A stretch of DNA of 64,000 nt from Brugia malayi. Lineage: Eukaryota > Nematoda > Chromadorea > Rhabditida > Onchocercidae. Each line of letters opens with the position of its first letter. The first letter of the stretch is position 1. Below, in pieces: positions 11,704-24,161 of the stretch. The DNA lies in the NCBI RefSeq assembly GCF_000002995.4, contig NW_025062478.1, positions 3,386,001 through 3,450,000 on the forward strand, given 5' to 3'. Below the pieces are notes generated by a model. It ran no database searches, was not told the DNA's origin, and worked only from the letters and a program-made list of their open reading frames with translations. A program made the translations under genes and the position numbers.

Positions 11704-13698
11704 TTTTGTTTATTTGTTTGTTTGTTTGTTTTCTTTGATAGCTAATAGCCTTTTTGGTATTTTCGTAATTTGATAACTAATAGAATTGTATAATAAAATG
11801 TATAAACAATAATATATATAGTTATATTTCATCGTTAATTTTTCTTTTTCAAAAATTCATTTTGCATTTCATGATATTTCATAATTTGAAACTAGTATGA
11901 CCTCAAAGTTTCATTTATCTATTTATTTCTAAGTTTCTAAAATGTAGGATAAACGAAGAAACATAATGAACGGTAAGAAGTTATCTACACCATTTCATAT
12001 TTTTTGCAATTTTAATTGAAAAAAGCCAAAATATATACATATATGTCGTAAATAATAAATGATCTGTTAATTACTTCTGTTAATAAATTACCTATGCGAT
12101 AATTATTTGTAGAAATTCATCTGAAAGAAAGAAGCGAAATGTATTGTACGAAAAGAGAGAAAGGTCATTTCTGTATAATTATCGAGAAATGTTATTATTT
12201 TCCTGTAGGATAGTGTATTTTAACATCACTTATTCTGATGCTTTTAACTTAGTACCGATTCGGATTTTTTGTTCTCTTTTTTTTTTAAAAAAAAGAGAAA
12301 TAATGGAAAAAGTATGGAGCCATTTTACTAAATTTTGAAAATTTGAAATAATTACACAATTGGATCAATAAAATTTGAAAATTGAAATAATTACATTTGG
12401 GTACACATATTTATAAAATTTTATTTGTGCATTTTTTTTTTTGTAAATTAATTTTATTTTGTCCTTAAATTTCTTTACAATCACTTACTTCTCTCTGCAA
12501 TCTTTTTTGTTTGCTGAAAACATTTATTTGATTAAATAGAGTATATTCCTAAACAAATTACATTTGTCAAGATTAACATCGAGAAAAGTTTGGCTGACAC
12601 ATTACAGAATTAAGAAAACTTAGAGGTCAACAGATAGATCTTCATTTAATTTAAACTTGACCAGCAGAGAATTATGACATTTCTTATGCTAATTTTGTTA
12701 CATTTTCTCTCAATGTATAATTTTTTTCTTTTTTTTTTTAAATAAAAAATTAAAAATTATAAGGTTGATTTGAAATTTTTTTTCTTACTTTTACCTTAAA
12801 ATGCTAAATTTATTATTTTGTATTCTATTAATGTCAATGCTAATTTATCATTTCGTTTATTCTCAAATTTTCTCAAACATTAATAATATCAAAAGCGAGA
12901 TCATTTGTAAATATCAATTAATTAAAACATTTTCAAATGAAATAAATTTGTTTGCTTCCATACATAATTTAATGAACATATTAGTTCTAAAAATACAGAT
13001 AACATTTTAGATTGCCTAGACCCATAGGAACATATTTGATATGTACGTATGTAATTGATTGAATTAATTAAATTTTTTTTTTTTTAATCAGAAAAAAAAT
13101 ACTTAGTTTGTCGTTGAAATTTACAACTAAATCAAATGTAAACGTTTGACAATTAAGAAATTTGTCAACATTTTCCACCACTATTTCCCTTTTTCGTTAA
13201 TAACAATGAAAAAACACATTAAAACAAAAAAAAAAACAAAAACAAAAAAAGTTACAATGGATATTATTTCATCTCTGATTTTTCTTATTTCAATGTTAAA
13301 ATACATATTTGCTACCAATAATAATAATAATAATAGCACTTTTGAGAGATTACAAAAATTAAATTTGTTTTTCATTTTTATTTTCTCACATTACCGCGTT
13401 TTTAAGCGTATAAATGATTTCATGAAAACTGGATCCAAACAACCATTTTGCTGGAAAAAAAAAGAAGAAGGAAAATTGAATTTTATTTTAAATTCAACTT
13501 CTTGTTTTTGTCAAATTATTTTCCTCTTTGTATGTATGAAATTTAAAATTTTTTCTGTCTCATCATGTATTTCAGTAATTTTTTTTTCTCTGTAAAAATT
13601 TGAATAATAAATTTAATCAATGAACAAAATTAGCAAACTAATAAAACAGAAGAAAAAAGTTGCTACATTTGGCATTTCTCATATAAATTCTCAATTAT
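11704..13698. other. AT-rich region between convergent genes
   Basis: The 3' ends of the small membrane protein gene and the EF-hand gene face each other here. Apart from A/T runs and ORFs of low complexity (12144, 12801, 13146 on plus; 13181 on minus) nothing gene-like was found. Confidence 0.5.
11792..11797 (+). terminator. Polyadenylation signal of the small membrane protein gene
   Basis: Canonical AATAAA on the coding strand, about 90 bases after the stop codon at 11701-11703. In an AT-rich region chance matches are common, so the support is positional only. Confidence 0.4.
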
Positions 13699-16197
13699 TT
13701 AATAATAATATGAAAAAGGATAAACCTGAAAAAAGTTGACAAAATCAGATTTGCAAATATAGCCATTGCCATCTTTATCGAGCGCCTGTGATCAATCACA
13801 AATCTATCAGATTTATCTCGAGAGTGTTCAAGTTATCACAAATATATGATAATTTTAATAGCATTTGAAATTTTACTTTCACTAATTTTTATTCTACTCC
13901 AATTAGTTAATTAATTAATTAATTAGCTGATAATAATTTAATAATACCTTGAATGTACCATGTGAGCGATGGATAGCAATATTTTGCAATGCTGTATCGA
14001 TCATATGAAAATTGCAATCAGATACTTTGTTTCCATGTTTTGACTTTCCAAGCATTGCTAATCGGAAAACTGATTTCACAAAATCTATCAAATCCTGAAT
14101 GAATTGAAATTATTTTGATCAGAATTCTCGTTTATTTTTTTTTTTTTTTTTTAGATAGATATTATATTTAGACACAATATAATACATTTAATTAAAAAAC
14201 TGTAAAAAAAAATCTAATAGTAGCAAATGAAAGATAAAAAACTTGAACGTATGAATGATAAAAGTTAAATTAAAATTTCAAATTTTAAATCATTAATAAA
14301 TTGTTAGCTTTGTTAAAAATTTAATTCATAATCAGAAATTCTAAAAGTACTTGAAAAACTGATCATACATCTTCTGTAATTGCTTCAACATCGGAACCTT
14401 TAATCATTCGAATTGTCCAAATTGCATTTGCTTCCGGTGTTGATAAATAAAGCAATGCTAATGATTCCATAAGATCCTAAAACGGTTTTCACTTCAATAC
14501 TGATAAAATTTCATTCCTTTATTCTTTCCTAATTTCATTGTAAACAATTACCTTTACAAATGCAAAAGTAATTACATTTTGAAAACCTAAATTCTAAAAG
14601 TATTATAATTAAACTCAGACACACCTGTAATAATCAAAAGAAGAAACAAAATAAAAAGAAGTTTATTCATAATTGTAACAAAAAAATCGAAGCACTCTTT
14701 GCTACAGTTAGCTAATTATATAAGCATTTTCCTTGCAATGATTTGTCCAATTAATTGAGAATAGGACAGATGGATATGGTGGATGAGGCCAGAACTCTAC
14801 CAGGCCAAGTGACTCAGCTTTCAAAGTATTTATTGACTGGGACATTTGGCCAGATAATCATTAGGAGCTAACTTTTTGCAATGTTTCTGATCACCAATTT
14901 AGCCTGAAGACTTTCATTTGATTTCTTCTACTATCACTTACTCAACATTCTTACTCAAATATGTTTCGTCTATAATCGCAGTAACAGCAAATTATCAAAT
15001 AATGGCGACAACAGTTAAGTAACTTTGACAATATTCGAATGCTTTTTTTTCCGTTCAATTAAAAATTTGATCAAAGGTTAAATTATTTGCTACTTTCTTA
15101 TTAAAGAAAATGACAGTTTTAAGCTATGGTTTTTACAATTTTCTAGTAACTGCTAAATCAAATACTTCATTAGTATTATTAATGGTATATGCTACTTTAC
15201 ATTTTGAATTAAAAAAAAATTTTTTGCTTTTAGCTTAACATTACTCATTTATCAGAAATATGAACTAAGTATTAGTAAATTAACAATAAAGTAAAAAATA
15301 TGATTAAAGATTAAAAAATATTTGTTTTGCATAACTAATATAAATGGCGCAAAAAGTACAATTGTTTTTGCATCAACGAATTTAATAGATTACTAATTCC
15401 ATTGTTACTTACTTTGATTTTTACTTTGATTTTCAACAAACAATAAATCAATATCTAAATAATTAATTTAAAATCAATCATTCTATTTTGCTTTATTTAT
15501 TTCTTCCTTTCACATTATTGTAAAGATTGATGATATTTCTGTTTATGCTAAATTGTTTAGCCTATTGAAATGCTAATTTAAATAAATTATCTTCGTTGAT
15601 TTTTTAAAATTTCTGTTAAATTTAAAATTTAAAACAAAAATAAATTTTAAGCACCTTAAAAGTCATTTCTTCTTTACCATTAGCAAATGCTGTGAATAGC
15701 CTCAAAATGTATTCTTCATCGAGATGCAATGGAAAATAGGAACCAAACATTTTTTTAAATTTAGCTACACGCATTCTGCCTGTTGGACATTCCTGCAATT
15801 TACTTTAATGATTATTAGTTAGTTAGGAAAAATTAAGCAATAAAATTTGTTTAATTAAAATATATCAAAAATTTATTCTCCAATATTAATTATATTTCAA
15901 ATATTCTATTATACTATTTGCTGCTCTTAATTATCTCTTAAAATTCGATTAAAATTTTTAGAATTATTTAATAAAATAAATGGAAAACGTTCCTAAATTT
16001 AGATTTTATAAAAAGAAAAAAAAAGTTCAATAAAATTTAATAAAAGTTAAAAAACGAACATTCTTAAATTTAGAATACATATATTTGATATATTTGCAAC
16101 TAAACGCATTTTTCGTATATGTGCGTAATTCGTCAATTGTTGGTGGTTGAATGTTTGCCTCCCATTTTACTATTTCAGTTGATTCATCAGATTCCAT
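13699..16197 (-). CDS. Divergent neuronal-calcium-sensor-like EF-hand protein
   Basis: Five coding exons: 16197-16060, 15792-15655, 14476-14369, 14094-13948 and 13785-13699, all joined in phase 0, give 205 residues, the usual size of the recoverin/NCS/KChIP family. Residues about 40-60, YMYSKFKNECPTGRMRVAKF, match the family hallmark (F..ECP.G....F) that ends degenerate EF-hand 1. The regions for EF-hands 2 and 3 have lost the calcium-binding pattern (FTAFANGKEEMTF; KSKHGNKVSDC). EF-hand 4, DKDGNGYICKSD at about residues 180-191, is canonical. No N-terminal MG...S/T myristoylation signal is present. The start follows a TTACAG acceptor by two bases, probably a trans-splice site built from a TTAC repeat. 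The last exon reads through a possible donor (CAG|GTTTAT) to a stop eight codons later, so the C-terminus is uncertain. Confidence 0.85.
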
Positions 16198-16200
16198 TGC

Positions 16201-16390
16201 TGTAAGTAAGTAAGTAAGTAAATGAGTAAGTAAGTAAGTAATAAAGTAAATTTTTTTTTGTTTGACAAATAAACAAATAAAATAACATAAGTAATCCATT
16301 TCTGATTATGTAAATGAAATGTGAATGTAATTAAGACTATTTCTCAATCTTACATTAACTGAGTAAGTAAGTAAGTAATAAAGTAAAATT
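16201..16390. repeat. AAGT tetranucleotide repeats at the 5' end of the EF-hand gene
   Basis: (GTAA)n / (TTAC)n repeats at about 16201-16250 and again at 16361-16387. A block GAGTAAGTAAGTAAGTAATA is shared by both tracts. On the gene's strand the nearer tract runs directly into the TTACAG acceptor upstream of the start codon. Confidence 0.9.
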
Positions 16391-19300
16391 AATTTACTAT
16401 TTTAAGAAATATATGCAAAATATTTCTTTTCATTTACTATAAAAAAATTTTTTTTTCTTTTTTCATAACAAAATAGTAAATTAATGATAAATCAATGAAA
16501 AACATTTTTTTTTTTTTTTTAAACAAATTATTGCTATCTAAATTTGAAGTAAAATAAAAACAAACAATTGTTAAAGTTTGCTAAAATTTTGACTTACAAA
16601 TTTCAATTTTGAAATAAAATTTAATTTCATTTTAGCATATATCATACTGGTTTTTCTTAATTTATACTTTATTTAATTTAAATGAAAAATAAATTATCAA
16701 ATATTACCACGATTATAAATTGTAATGGCTTTTAAGCTTATGTTAAGTTTAACTTGAAAAAAAAGACAAAAATTTCTATTTAGTTCTATTATTATAGAAA
16801 ATTCTACTAATTAATAAACAACTATGAAATATGTATTTATTATTTGTATACCAACTAAATATATTGAGTATTTTAGAAATGATAAATTTCAATTTTTTAA
16901 TTTTGCATTCAAAACAAAATTGATAGTTTCCTAAGTAATATTAAAATTTTTTATTGAAATAATATAATAATTAAAATGTAACATTTCATATCGTTCATAT
17001 TGAATGATACTTGTTATTCTTATAATTTTATATGAGATTTAAATTAATCAATTTTTTAATTTTAATTTCATTTATAAATGAAAACATTTCATGCAATAGT
17101 CGTAGAAATAGGAGAAAGTAAGAAAAACTGATGGAAAGGAAAAGTATAAGCTAAAAATCAGGTAATTATAATGATGTTTACCATGTTTCAAAAGGAAAAT
17201 AAACTTTGTGAAAGGATTTTTCAAAATATGTAAGCATCAATTTTTAGAAGGATAAATTTAAAATTTTAAAATGAAAATAGTTCTATGATATGATATGTTA
17301 TTAGACTGATGTAAAATTATTAAACATTGAGTTGTTCTAACTAAAATCTTTACTAATCACTTTCACTTAACTTAATGAGTGATAAGATTGTCAGATGATG
17401 TTAAGGTAAATGTTTTTAGTATGCAATGGTTTTCATCAACATTCTAATCAAATTAAAATTCATTCAAAACAATTTTTAAAATTTTTTCATCTGTAATTTT
17501 GTTCAATTCATTCATTTGCTTAGCAAATTGTCAAATAATTCAATCTGTTTTGAGCTTTTTTTTTTTTTATTTAAGCACATGTAAATAACATTTAATTTTT
17601 TTCAACGAAATAAATGGAAAATAAAAAGTAGTTGTTCAAGTAAGAATTGAAAATGGAAAATTGAAATTGAGATTTAATTTAAAAAAAAATAAATTGATGA
17701 AACTGTCATCAAAAACTGAGTATGAAAATGAAAGAATTTCATTTTATTTCACAAATAAATATTAGCAAAAGAGAATATTCAAAGAGTTGCAATGATAAAT
17801 AAGTAAGTAATAACTGCTATAAATGAACTCAGAAGATGACAAAAGCGCAAAAAGGAGAATTCTTAAGTATTATCTAACGGAAACAATGTGTGACACATAA
17901 ATGAATAAAATAAAGGAAAGAAAAAAAAAAGTAGAAATGAGAATTGTAGCATTATTATTTAAATATTCACTTTCTGAAATTTCAAGAAAGATAGAAAATT
18001 AAAAAGTAAAACGAAGAAATGAAAAAGATAAATGTGATTATAAAATGATAAACGTAATTTAAATCATTTAAATATGAAATATTGAAGAATTTGTGAGGAA
18101 AATAAAGTCTAATAAATTTTAAAATGCTAAGAGAGTTTAAATATTCAAATATAATTAGATGGTTTAATATAGGTGTAATTTTATATCAGTTATTCTTCTA
18201 ATTTAACATCTTTGTTTGAATAATTTATCATATCAGAAATATTATAATTATTCATTTTAAATGTAATTTTATTAGAGTAAAAAAAAAAAAAGAAAAAAAT
18301 GAAAATTTGATTTTAAGCGATGTTATTCAAAAAAAAAGAAATGAAGAAAAAAAAAAGAGGAAAAATGTCATTCAGTTGATGACATTTTGCTTATTGTTTG
18401 GCTTTTTATATAATTCTTATCATTTCTTTGAATCTTAAAAGCACATTTAGGTTAAATGTGAATGATTTATTTATTTATTTATTCTTTGATTGTTTTCAAA
18501 AACAAAAATGCTTATTTGTGTAGTTTTATTGAGCACAAAATTTTCCACTTCAGTGAATTTTTACGACAAATTTTCTACTTTATATCCTACATTTGCTTTT
18601 ATATATAAAAAAAAAAAAAAAGAGAAATTTTTGTTAACATTTTACAATTAGATTAAATTACTTGTAAATGGTTAAGAAATAAAAAATTTTAATGCAAAGA
18701 ATTTTGTCATAAAAATAAATTTATATCAAATTCAAAAGCAAACAAATTGAAAGCTATAAAAAAGATTTTTTTTTTTCTTTTTTTTTTGATTCAATTATTA
18801 CAATCATTGTGTGTGATTAGAGTATGGATAGAAATTTTTAAATTAAAAATTCGATTAGCTGAAATTAATGAGTTAAAATATTAAAATATAATGCTTTGAA
18901 GATGTTTCATCTTTACTTATTCATTTTACTCTTAAAAATCAGTGAAGAAATGAATCGCTTTACATAGCAGTGCTGAATTTCCAGTTATTCTAATTATTCT
19001 AACTTTTAAATGAAAAGTTCTAACAGCTTGTTCAAATAATTTAGTTATATTTAAATCAATGTATAAATTTTAGAATTGCTTTTAGTTAACTTTAAATGAA
19101 TGTTTTCAATTATGATTACAGATAATATATATGATTGCGTAACCGGATCCTGAAAAAAAATGCAAAATTAAATTCCTGTTAAAACATTGACGAATATTTT
19201 ATTATATGTAACAGATGAATGATTTTATGAAGTGAAAGAAAGAAAGTAATACAGGTAAAATCAGGTAGGATTGATTAAGGAAATGTCGAATTATTGCACT

Positions 19301-22300
19301 GCAATTAAAAACAACATCCGTTGTCATAATCAAACTAAAAAGTTTATTAAATAGATTATTATGTGAATTGAAATAAATAATAATAATTACCAACAATGGT
19401 AATAATAATATAAATAATGATACTAATAATAACAATAAACAAATAAATAATAATAACAATAAATAATAATTATAAATAATAATAAACTTAGAATATAATC
19501 GATATCAGTTTGAAAAAATAATGAAACAACGTTGATTGATTAAATTTCACTAATAAAAATGAAAAAAGTTACAATTATTCGTAATCTGAGATTTTACCTT
19601 GAAACTTTTTAAAGTTCAAAACATATAATTCAGAAAAGAAAGGAATGAGGTAAGCACTTTTCTCTTCCTTTTACATCAATCAAAGCTAACAATGATGAGA
19701 ATCCGACAGATTCATTGAATTACTTTTAACTTTAGCTTTACTTTAGCATTTAAAATTTACGAATACCTTTTGTTAACGAATTAGAAATTTTTGACAAATC
19801 AGTTGAAAAAAAGATCAAAGAGAAAAATGATTTTTCTAGAAGGTTATTTGTAGTGAATAAAAGAATATCAATTTACCTGAGCTGCACGAGCAGGTAGCAA
19901 GTAAAATTATAAACTATGAGCAGGTAAAAGATACTTATGATCAAAATAGATAAACAGTAAAATTTATTGGGGAACTGAGCAAATTGTTTGAATGGATTTT
20001 TTTTAAATGATTTATTAAATTTATAAGTAACAATTAGAGTTAATAAATGAAAATTAATGTTGTAGAAAAATGGATGAAATCAAATCAAATATTTTAAATG
20101 ATATCCATCAATAGAAAAGAGCTAAAAAATTGTTTTACTGATAGAAAAAGCAAAAAATTTCTACCGGAATATTTACAGCAAGAAAAAAAAAAGAAAAAGG
20201 TACTGTTTGATATTTCCGGAAACGGATCATAAGATGAATTTCCTGAATACTATAATTTTAATATTCTTAAAAGCAAAAAAAAAAAAAAGAAATGAATGTA
20301 TTTTAATATAATTGATGAGAGAAATATTAGAAATATTTAAACCATCCGTAAATTCACAGATCGCAAATTTAAAATTAGAAAACTTTTACAACAAATAAAA
20401 TGATTTATTTTAAAGCATTTAAGACCATTTTATCTTACAATAACTTTTTTTTTTTTGTAATAAATAAAACTAAAATACGAGGTAAACTAATCTAAATTTG
20501 AATTTAAATTTTTATTTGCAAATGATTTAACTTACTTATTTTTTTAGATGTTTTTCGAATAACTTTCTCAACTTGAGTTGTCAGAGTAGTTCTTAACATT
20601 TCGTGGAAAAATCAATTATTGTAACAATGAATTAGAAAAAGTGAAGAGAGAATGAAATGACTACTGATACTTGTTGAACAGATTGAAAATGAAAATGAAA
20701 AATTTTTTTCATCGATTTAAATGACGTAATTTTTCACTTATTAAATAGCATACATAAATATTTTCATTTCAAAAAAGGTATGTTAATCGATATTTATCAA
20801 TTTTTATCTTTTTTTCCTTTCATTTTTTTTTTTTTTAACACTGATTAAAATGCTTCAATATTTTGAATGCTTAAAATTGCATCAATAATGAATTATTTGA
20901 AATAATTTCTGAAATTCATTGAACAATGTAAGAAGGATATGAGCGAGTCATAAGTAAGCTTAATAAATTTAATAGTAAAATTTCAATGTAATTAAATTTA
21001 AGAGAGAAAAAAAAAAACGAAGCAAATTTCTAATCTAATATTTCTAATAAGAGAAATTAATAAAGAAAATCATTTCTAGGAACATTTCAAATTCATAATT
21101 ATTTGTGACAAACTTTTTTTTAAAAAGTAAATTTAAAAAAAATAACAAACAAAATATTAAATTTCTATATTGATATCCATGTTCAGTCAATCAAAAAATG
21201 ATAAAAGTAATTATTAATTGGTGAAATTTTCGCTGAAACTTTGAAATGTTATCAATATAACTTTTAATAAACAAAAATTTACATTATTGATTAGTTTGAC
21301 AAAAAATTTACAATTTTCACTATTAGTGATCATAAATTATGTCATTTAAAATTTATAAAAATAAAAAAAAAAAAATTCAAACTTTGAATGTAACGCATTT
21401 TGCATTGCGTTTCGCGAGCATAATGAATTAATCGATGTATCAGTGATTGAATTATATGATTTGAACCATTCATTTTGATATGCTTAATTAAGGATCGTTT
21501 ATGACTTCTGAAATATGTTTTTTGTTTTTGTTTTCTTTTTTTTTCAAATTAATAAAAATAAAAAATTAAAGTTTGAATGCAGAATGGGACCAATTCAATC
21601 GATCAATTTGTTAAATAAATTTAATTAATAACATTAGGCATTGCTATTAACAAAAAAAAAAAGGACAAAAACACAAACATAAATATTTTTAGGATTAATT
21701 CATTGTTTGTTTGTTTGTTTGTTTGTTTTTTCTTTTCTCTCTTTTTTTTTTCATTTCGTTTTTAATAGCAAAATAAATAAATTGTAGTAAAATTTCAAAT
21801 ATTTGACAAATGAATAGTCCCATAATTAATTTTAAAATGATAAAATGATAATGGATTGGTTTTTTTTTTTTTTTTTCATCGTTTGCTTATTGTCACTAAT
21901 CAAAATTTATTGCTAATACTCACAAAAAAAAAAAAAAAAAAAAAAAAACAAAAACAAAAAAAAAAAAAGGAAAAAATTCGCTTATTTATGCCAAAATTTG
22001 TCTCCAAAAATAGAAAGAAAAAAATCACTGATAGATTTAATTCTTTTAATATTTAAATTATACAAAAAATAATTAATTTTTATAAAACATAAAAAGAAAA
22101 AAAAAATTTTTTAATTCAAAAATAAAAGAATGAGGAAAGAAAAAGAAAATTATGCATTATTCATCTAACTTTTAGTAACAATTTCAATTTATCTCTTTTC
22201 CGATAGCAAAAAGCCATTTCAAATTATGTCACATTAGCATAACTATTTTAAATGAATGTAAAATTTGACAAAAAATTAAAAATTATAAAGAATAAGAATA

Positions 22301-23473
22301 GCTGAACATAAACAATGATTTCAAATTTTTGGCTAAAAAACAACAACAAAATTGTTAGATCAAAAAATAAATATTTTTCTTTTTTAATTCAAAATTTCAA
22401 TTTTTACTTTACCACTTAACAAAACTTCAAAAGTGCATTTTTTTTTTGCTTTAATTTTTTAGTAAAAAAAAAATTAATTGCGATATTTTCAAACGAATTA
22501 CTATATTAATTAAATCATAAAATGATTTGAATTTAAAAAATTGATCTGTTGTGATCAGAAGATAATGAATCGATCATTCATTTATTTATAACTCAACGAA
22601 TTCAAACATTACATTAAAAAGTTATCATATATTGTCAGAAATTCCAAAATTTTTAATAAATTTAAACTGTTTAATTCTCCGAAAACTTTTCTGACTTAGA
22701 AAATTAGATTGTAAATTTCAAAATGTTAAGCATTTTTGATTAAATTAAATTGAAAATTTTAAAATGTAAGTAAGCATTCCATAATTGCTTAGCAGATTTT
22801 TTCATTTTTTTTTTTTTTTTTTTATTCTTTTATTTTATTTTTTATTTTTTAAAAGCGAAAGCGAAATAGAAAAAAATGATAGCAACGCAAATGTGATCAA
22901 TAGCAAATTTATTTCTGTCTTTTTTTTTTTTTTATTGCAGGAAAATAAAATAGTTCAAGAAAAAATGCTATCAAAGTGATAAACATAAATCAAAAATAGT
23001 AGGGAAAAAAAAGGATTGGAACCATATGTTTTTTTTTTTTTTTGAATGAATCGAAAGAACATTTGTTAAACATTCTAAAAATTTTTTTTAAAAGTCATAA
23101 ATAAAAAAAAAGTCTTAAATTTTAAAATCATTCATTTTCTTTAGCATTTTGCAAGAGTTTCAAGGAAAAAAAAAAAAAAAAAAAAAAGGAAAAAAACTTT
23201 TCAAACCATATAACGAACATAGATTTTTTTCCGTTTTTTTTTTAAAAAAAAAAAGAAAACTTTTAATCTTTTAAAAAATAAGACATACTAATCGTTCAAA
23301 GCTAACTTACACTTACTCAAAAATTACAAACAAGCATAATACTTTTGCCTACTATTCCAAAATAATTTAAAATTTTTTTTTTTTTTTTTTTGGTCCAAAA
23401 TATTTGGCTTAATTTTGCTAAAAGATCTATTAATTATTATTATTATTATCAGTTTTATCAAAAAATATATTAC
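16391..23473. other. AT-rich desert, no gene recognised
   Basis: About 7 kb of very AT-rich sequence with frequent A or T runs, an AAT-rich tract at 19370-19490 and a GTTT repeat at 21703-21727. No block of sequence with less biased composition and usable splice sites was found on either strand. The ORFs at 19202, 21856 and 22785 are repeat translations. The distal promoter of the EF-hand gene may lie at the left end. Confidence 0.6.
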
Positions 23474-23577
23474 CTTTGTGTAGTTCTGTACTCATCAAAG
23501 TTTCACGAATGATTACTTTATAGATTTGAAAGGGTATTTTTATGCAGTTGGTCATCACTTTAAACATCAAGAATGAC
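23474..23577 (-). CDS. Orphan candidate exon, unassigned
   Basis: A 104-base block bounded by TTTTCAG and AAAG|GTAATA on the minus strand, open in one frame (entry phase 2, exit phase 1). It encodes SFLMFKVMTNCIKIPFQIYK followed by VIIRETLMSTELHK, which has a more balanced composition than the surrounding ORFs. No neighbouring exon with matching phase was found, so it may be an internal exon of a gene with very long introns, or a chance reading. Confidence 0.3.
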
Positions 23578-23581
23578 CTGA

Positions 23582-24006
23582 AAATAATAATAATAATAAA
23601 TAATAATGATAAAATAATGCTAATAATAATAATGATGATAATAAATGCTGATAACAATAATAATGATGATAATAATAAATGCTAATAATAATAATGATGA
23701 TAATAAATGCTAATAATAATGATGATAATAATAAATGCTGATAACAATAATAATGATGATAATAAATGCTAATAATAATGATGATAATAATAAATGCTAA
23801 TAATAATAATGATGATAATAAATGCTAATAATAATAATGATGATAATAAATGCTAATAATAATAATGATGATAATAAATGCTAATAATAATGATGATAAT
23901 AATAAATGCTAATAATAATAATGATGATAATAAATGCTAATAATAATAATGATGATAATAAATGCTAATAATAATAATGATGATAATAAATGGTAGTAAT
24001 AATAAT
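23582..24006. repeat. AAT/GAT-based minisatellite
   Basis: More than a dozen copies of a unit of roughly 25-30 bases built from AAT triplets, one GATGAT and the phrase AAATGCT. Copies differ mainly in the number of AAT triplets. A (GTT)n tract follows at 24037-24057. The minus-strand ORF entering the array is a repeat translation. Confidence 0.95.
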
Positions 24007-24125
24007 CGTTGAAATTTAACTAAATTTGCGCCATAGTGTTGTTGTTGTTGTTGTTGTCATCCATTGATGGGAAATAATTGACGTATGAATTGACATCTGG
24101 ATCTCATTTGTATTTAAATCCTTTT

Positions 24126-24161
24126 TCAAATAAATCCATCAAGTGTTTTGCTTTCAGGTTG
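24126..24161 (-). CDS. Possible terminal exon (QPESKTLDGFI-stop)
   Basis: After a TTTTGCTTTAG acceptor the minus strand reads QPESKTLDGFI and a stop in phase 0. That phase matches the exit of the last firm exon of the membrane protein gene (29487), which would need an intron of about 5.3 kb. The short length makes this weak. Confidence 0.2.
   Translation of the reverse strand, partial: QPESKTLDGFI

Noticed and set aside
13146..13595. Plus-strand ORF of 149 codons
   Set aside because: Composition is Lys/Phe/Ile/Asn-rich from A and T runs, with AAT and AAC repeats; no homology and no splice support.
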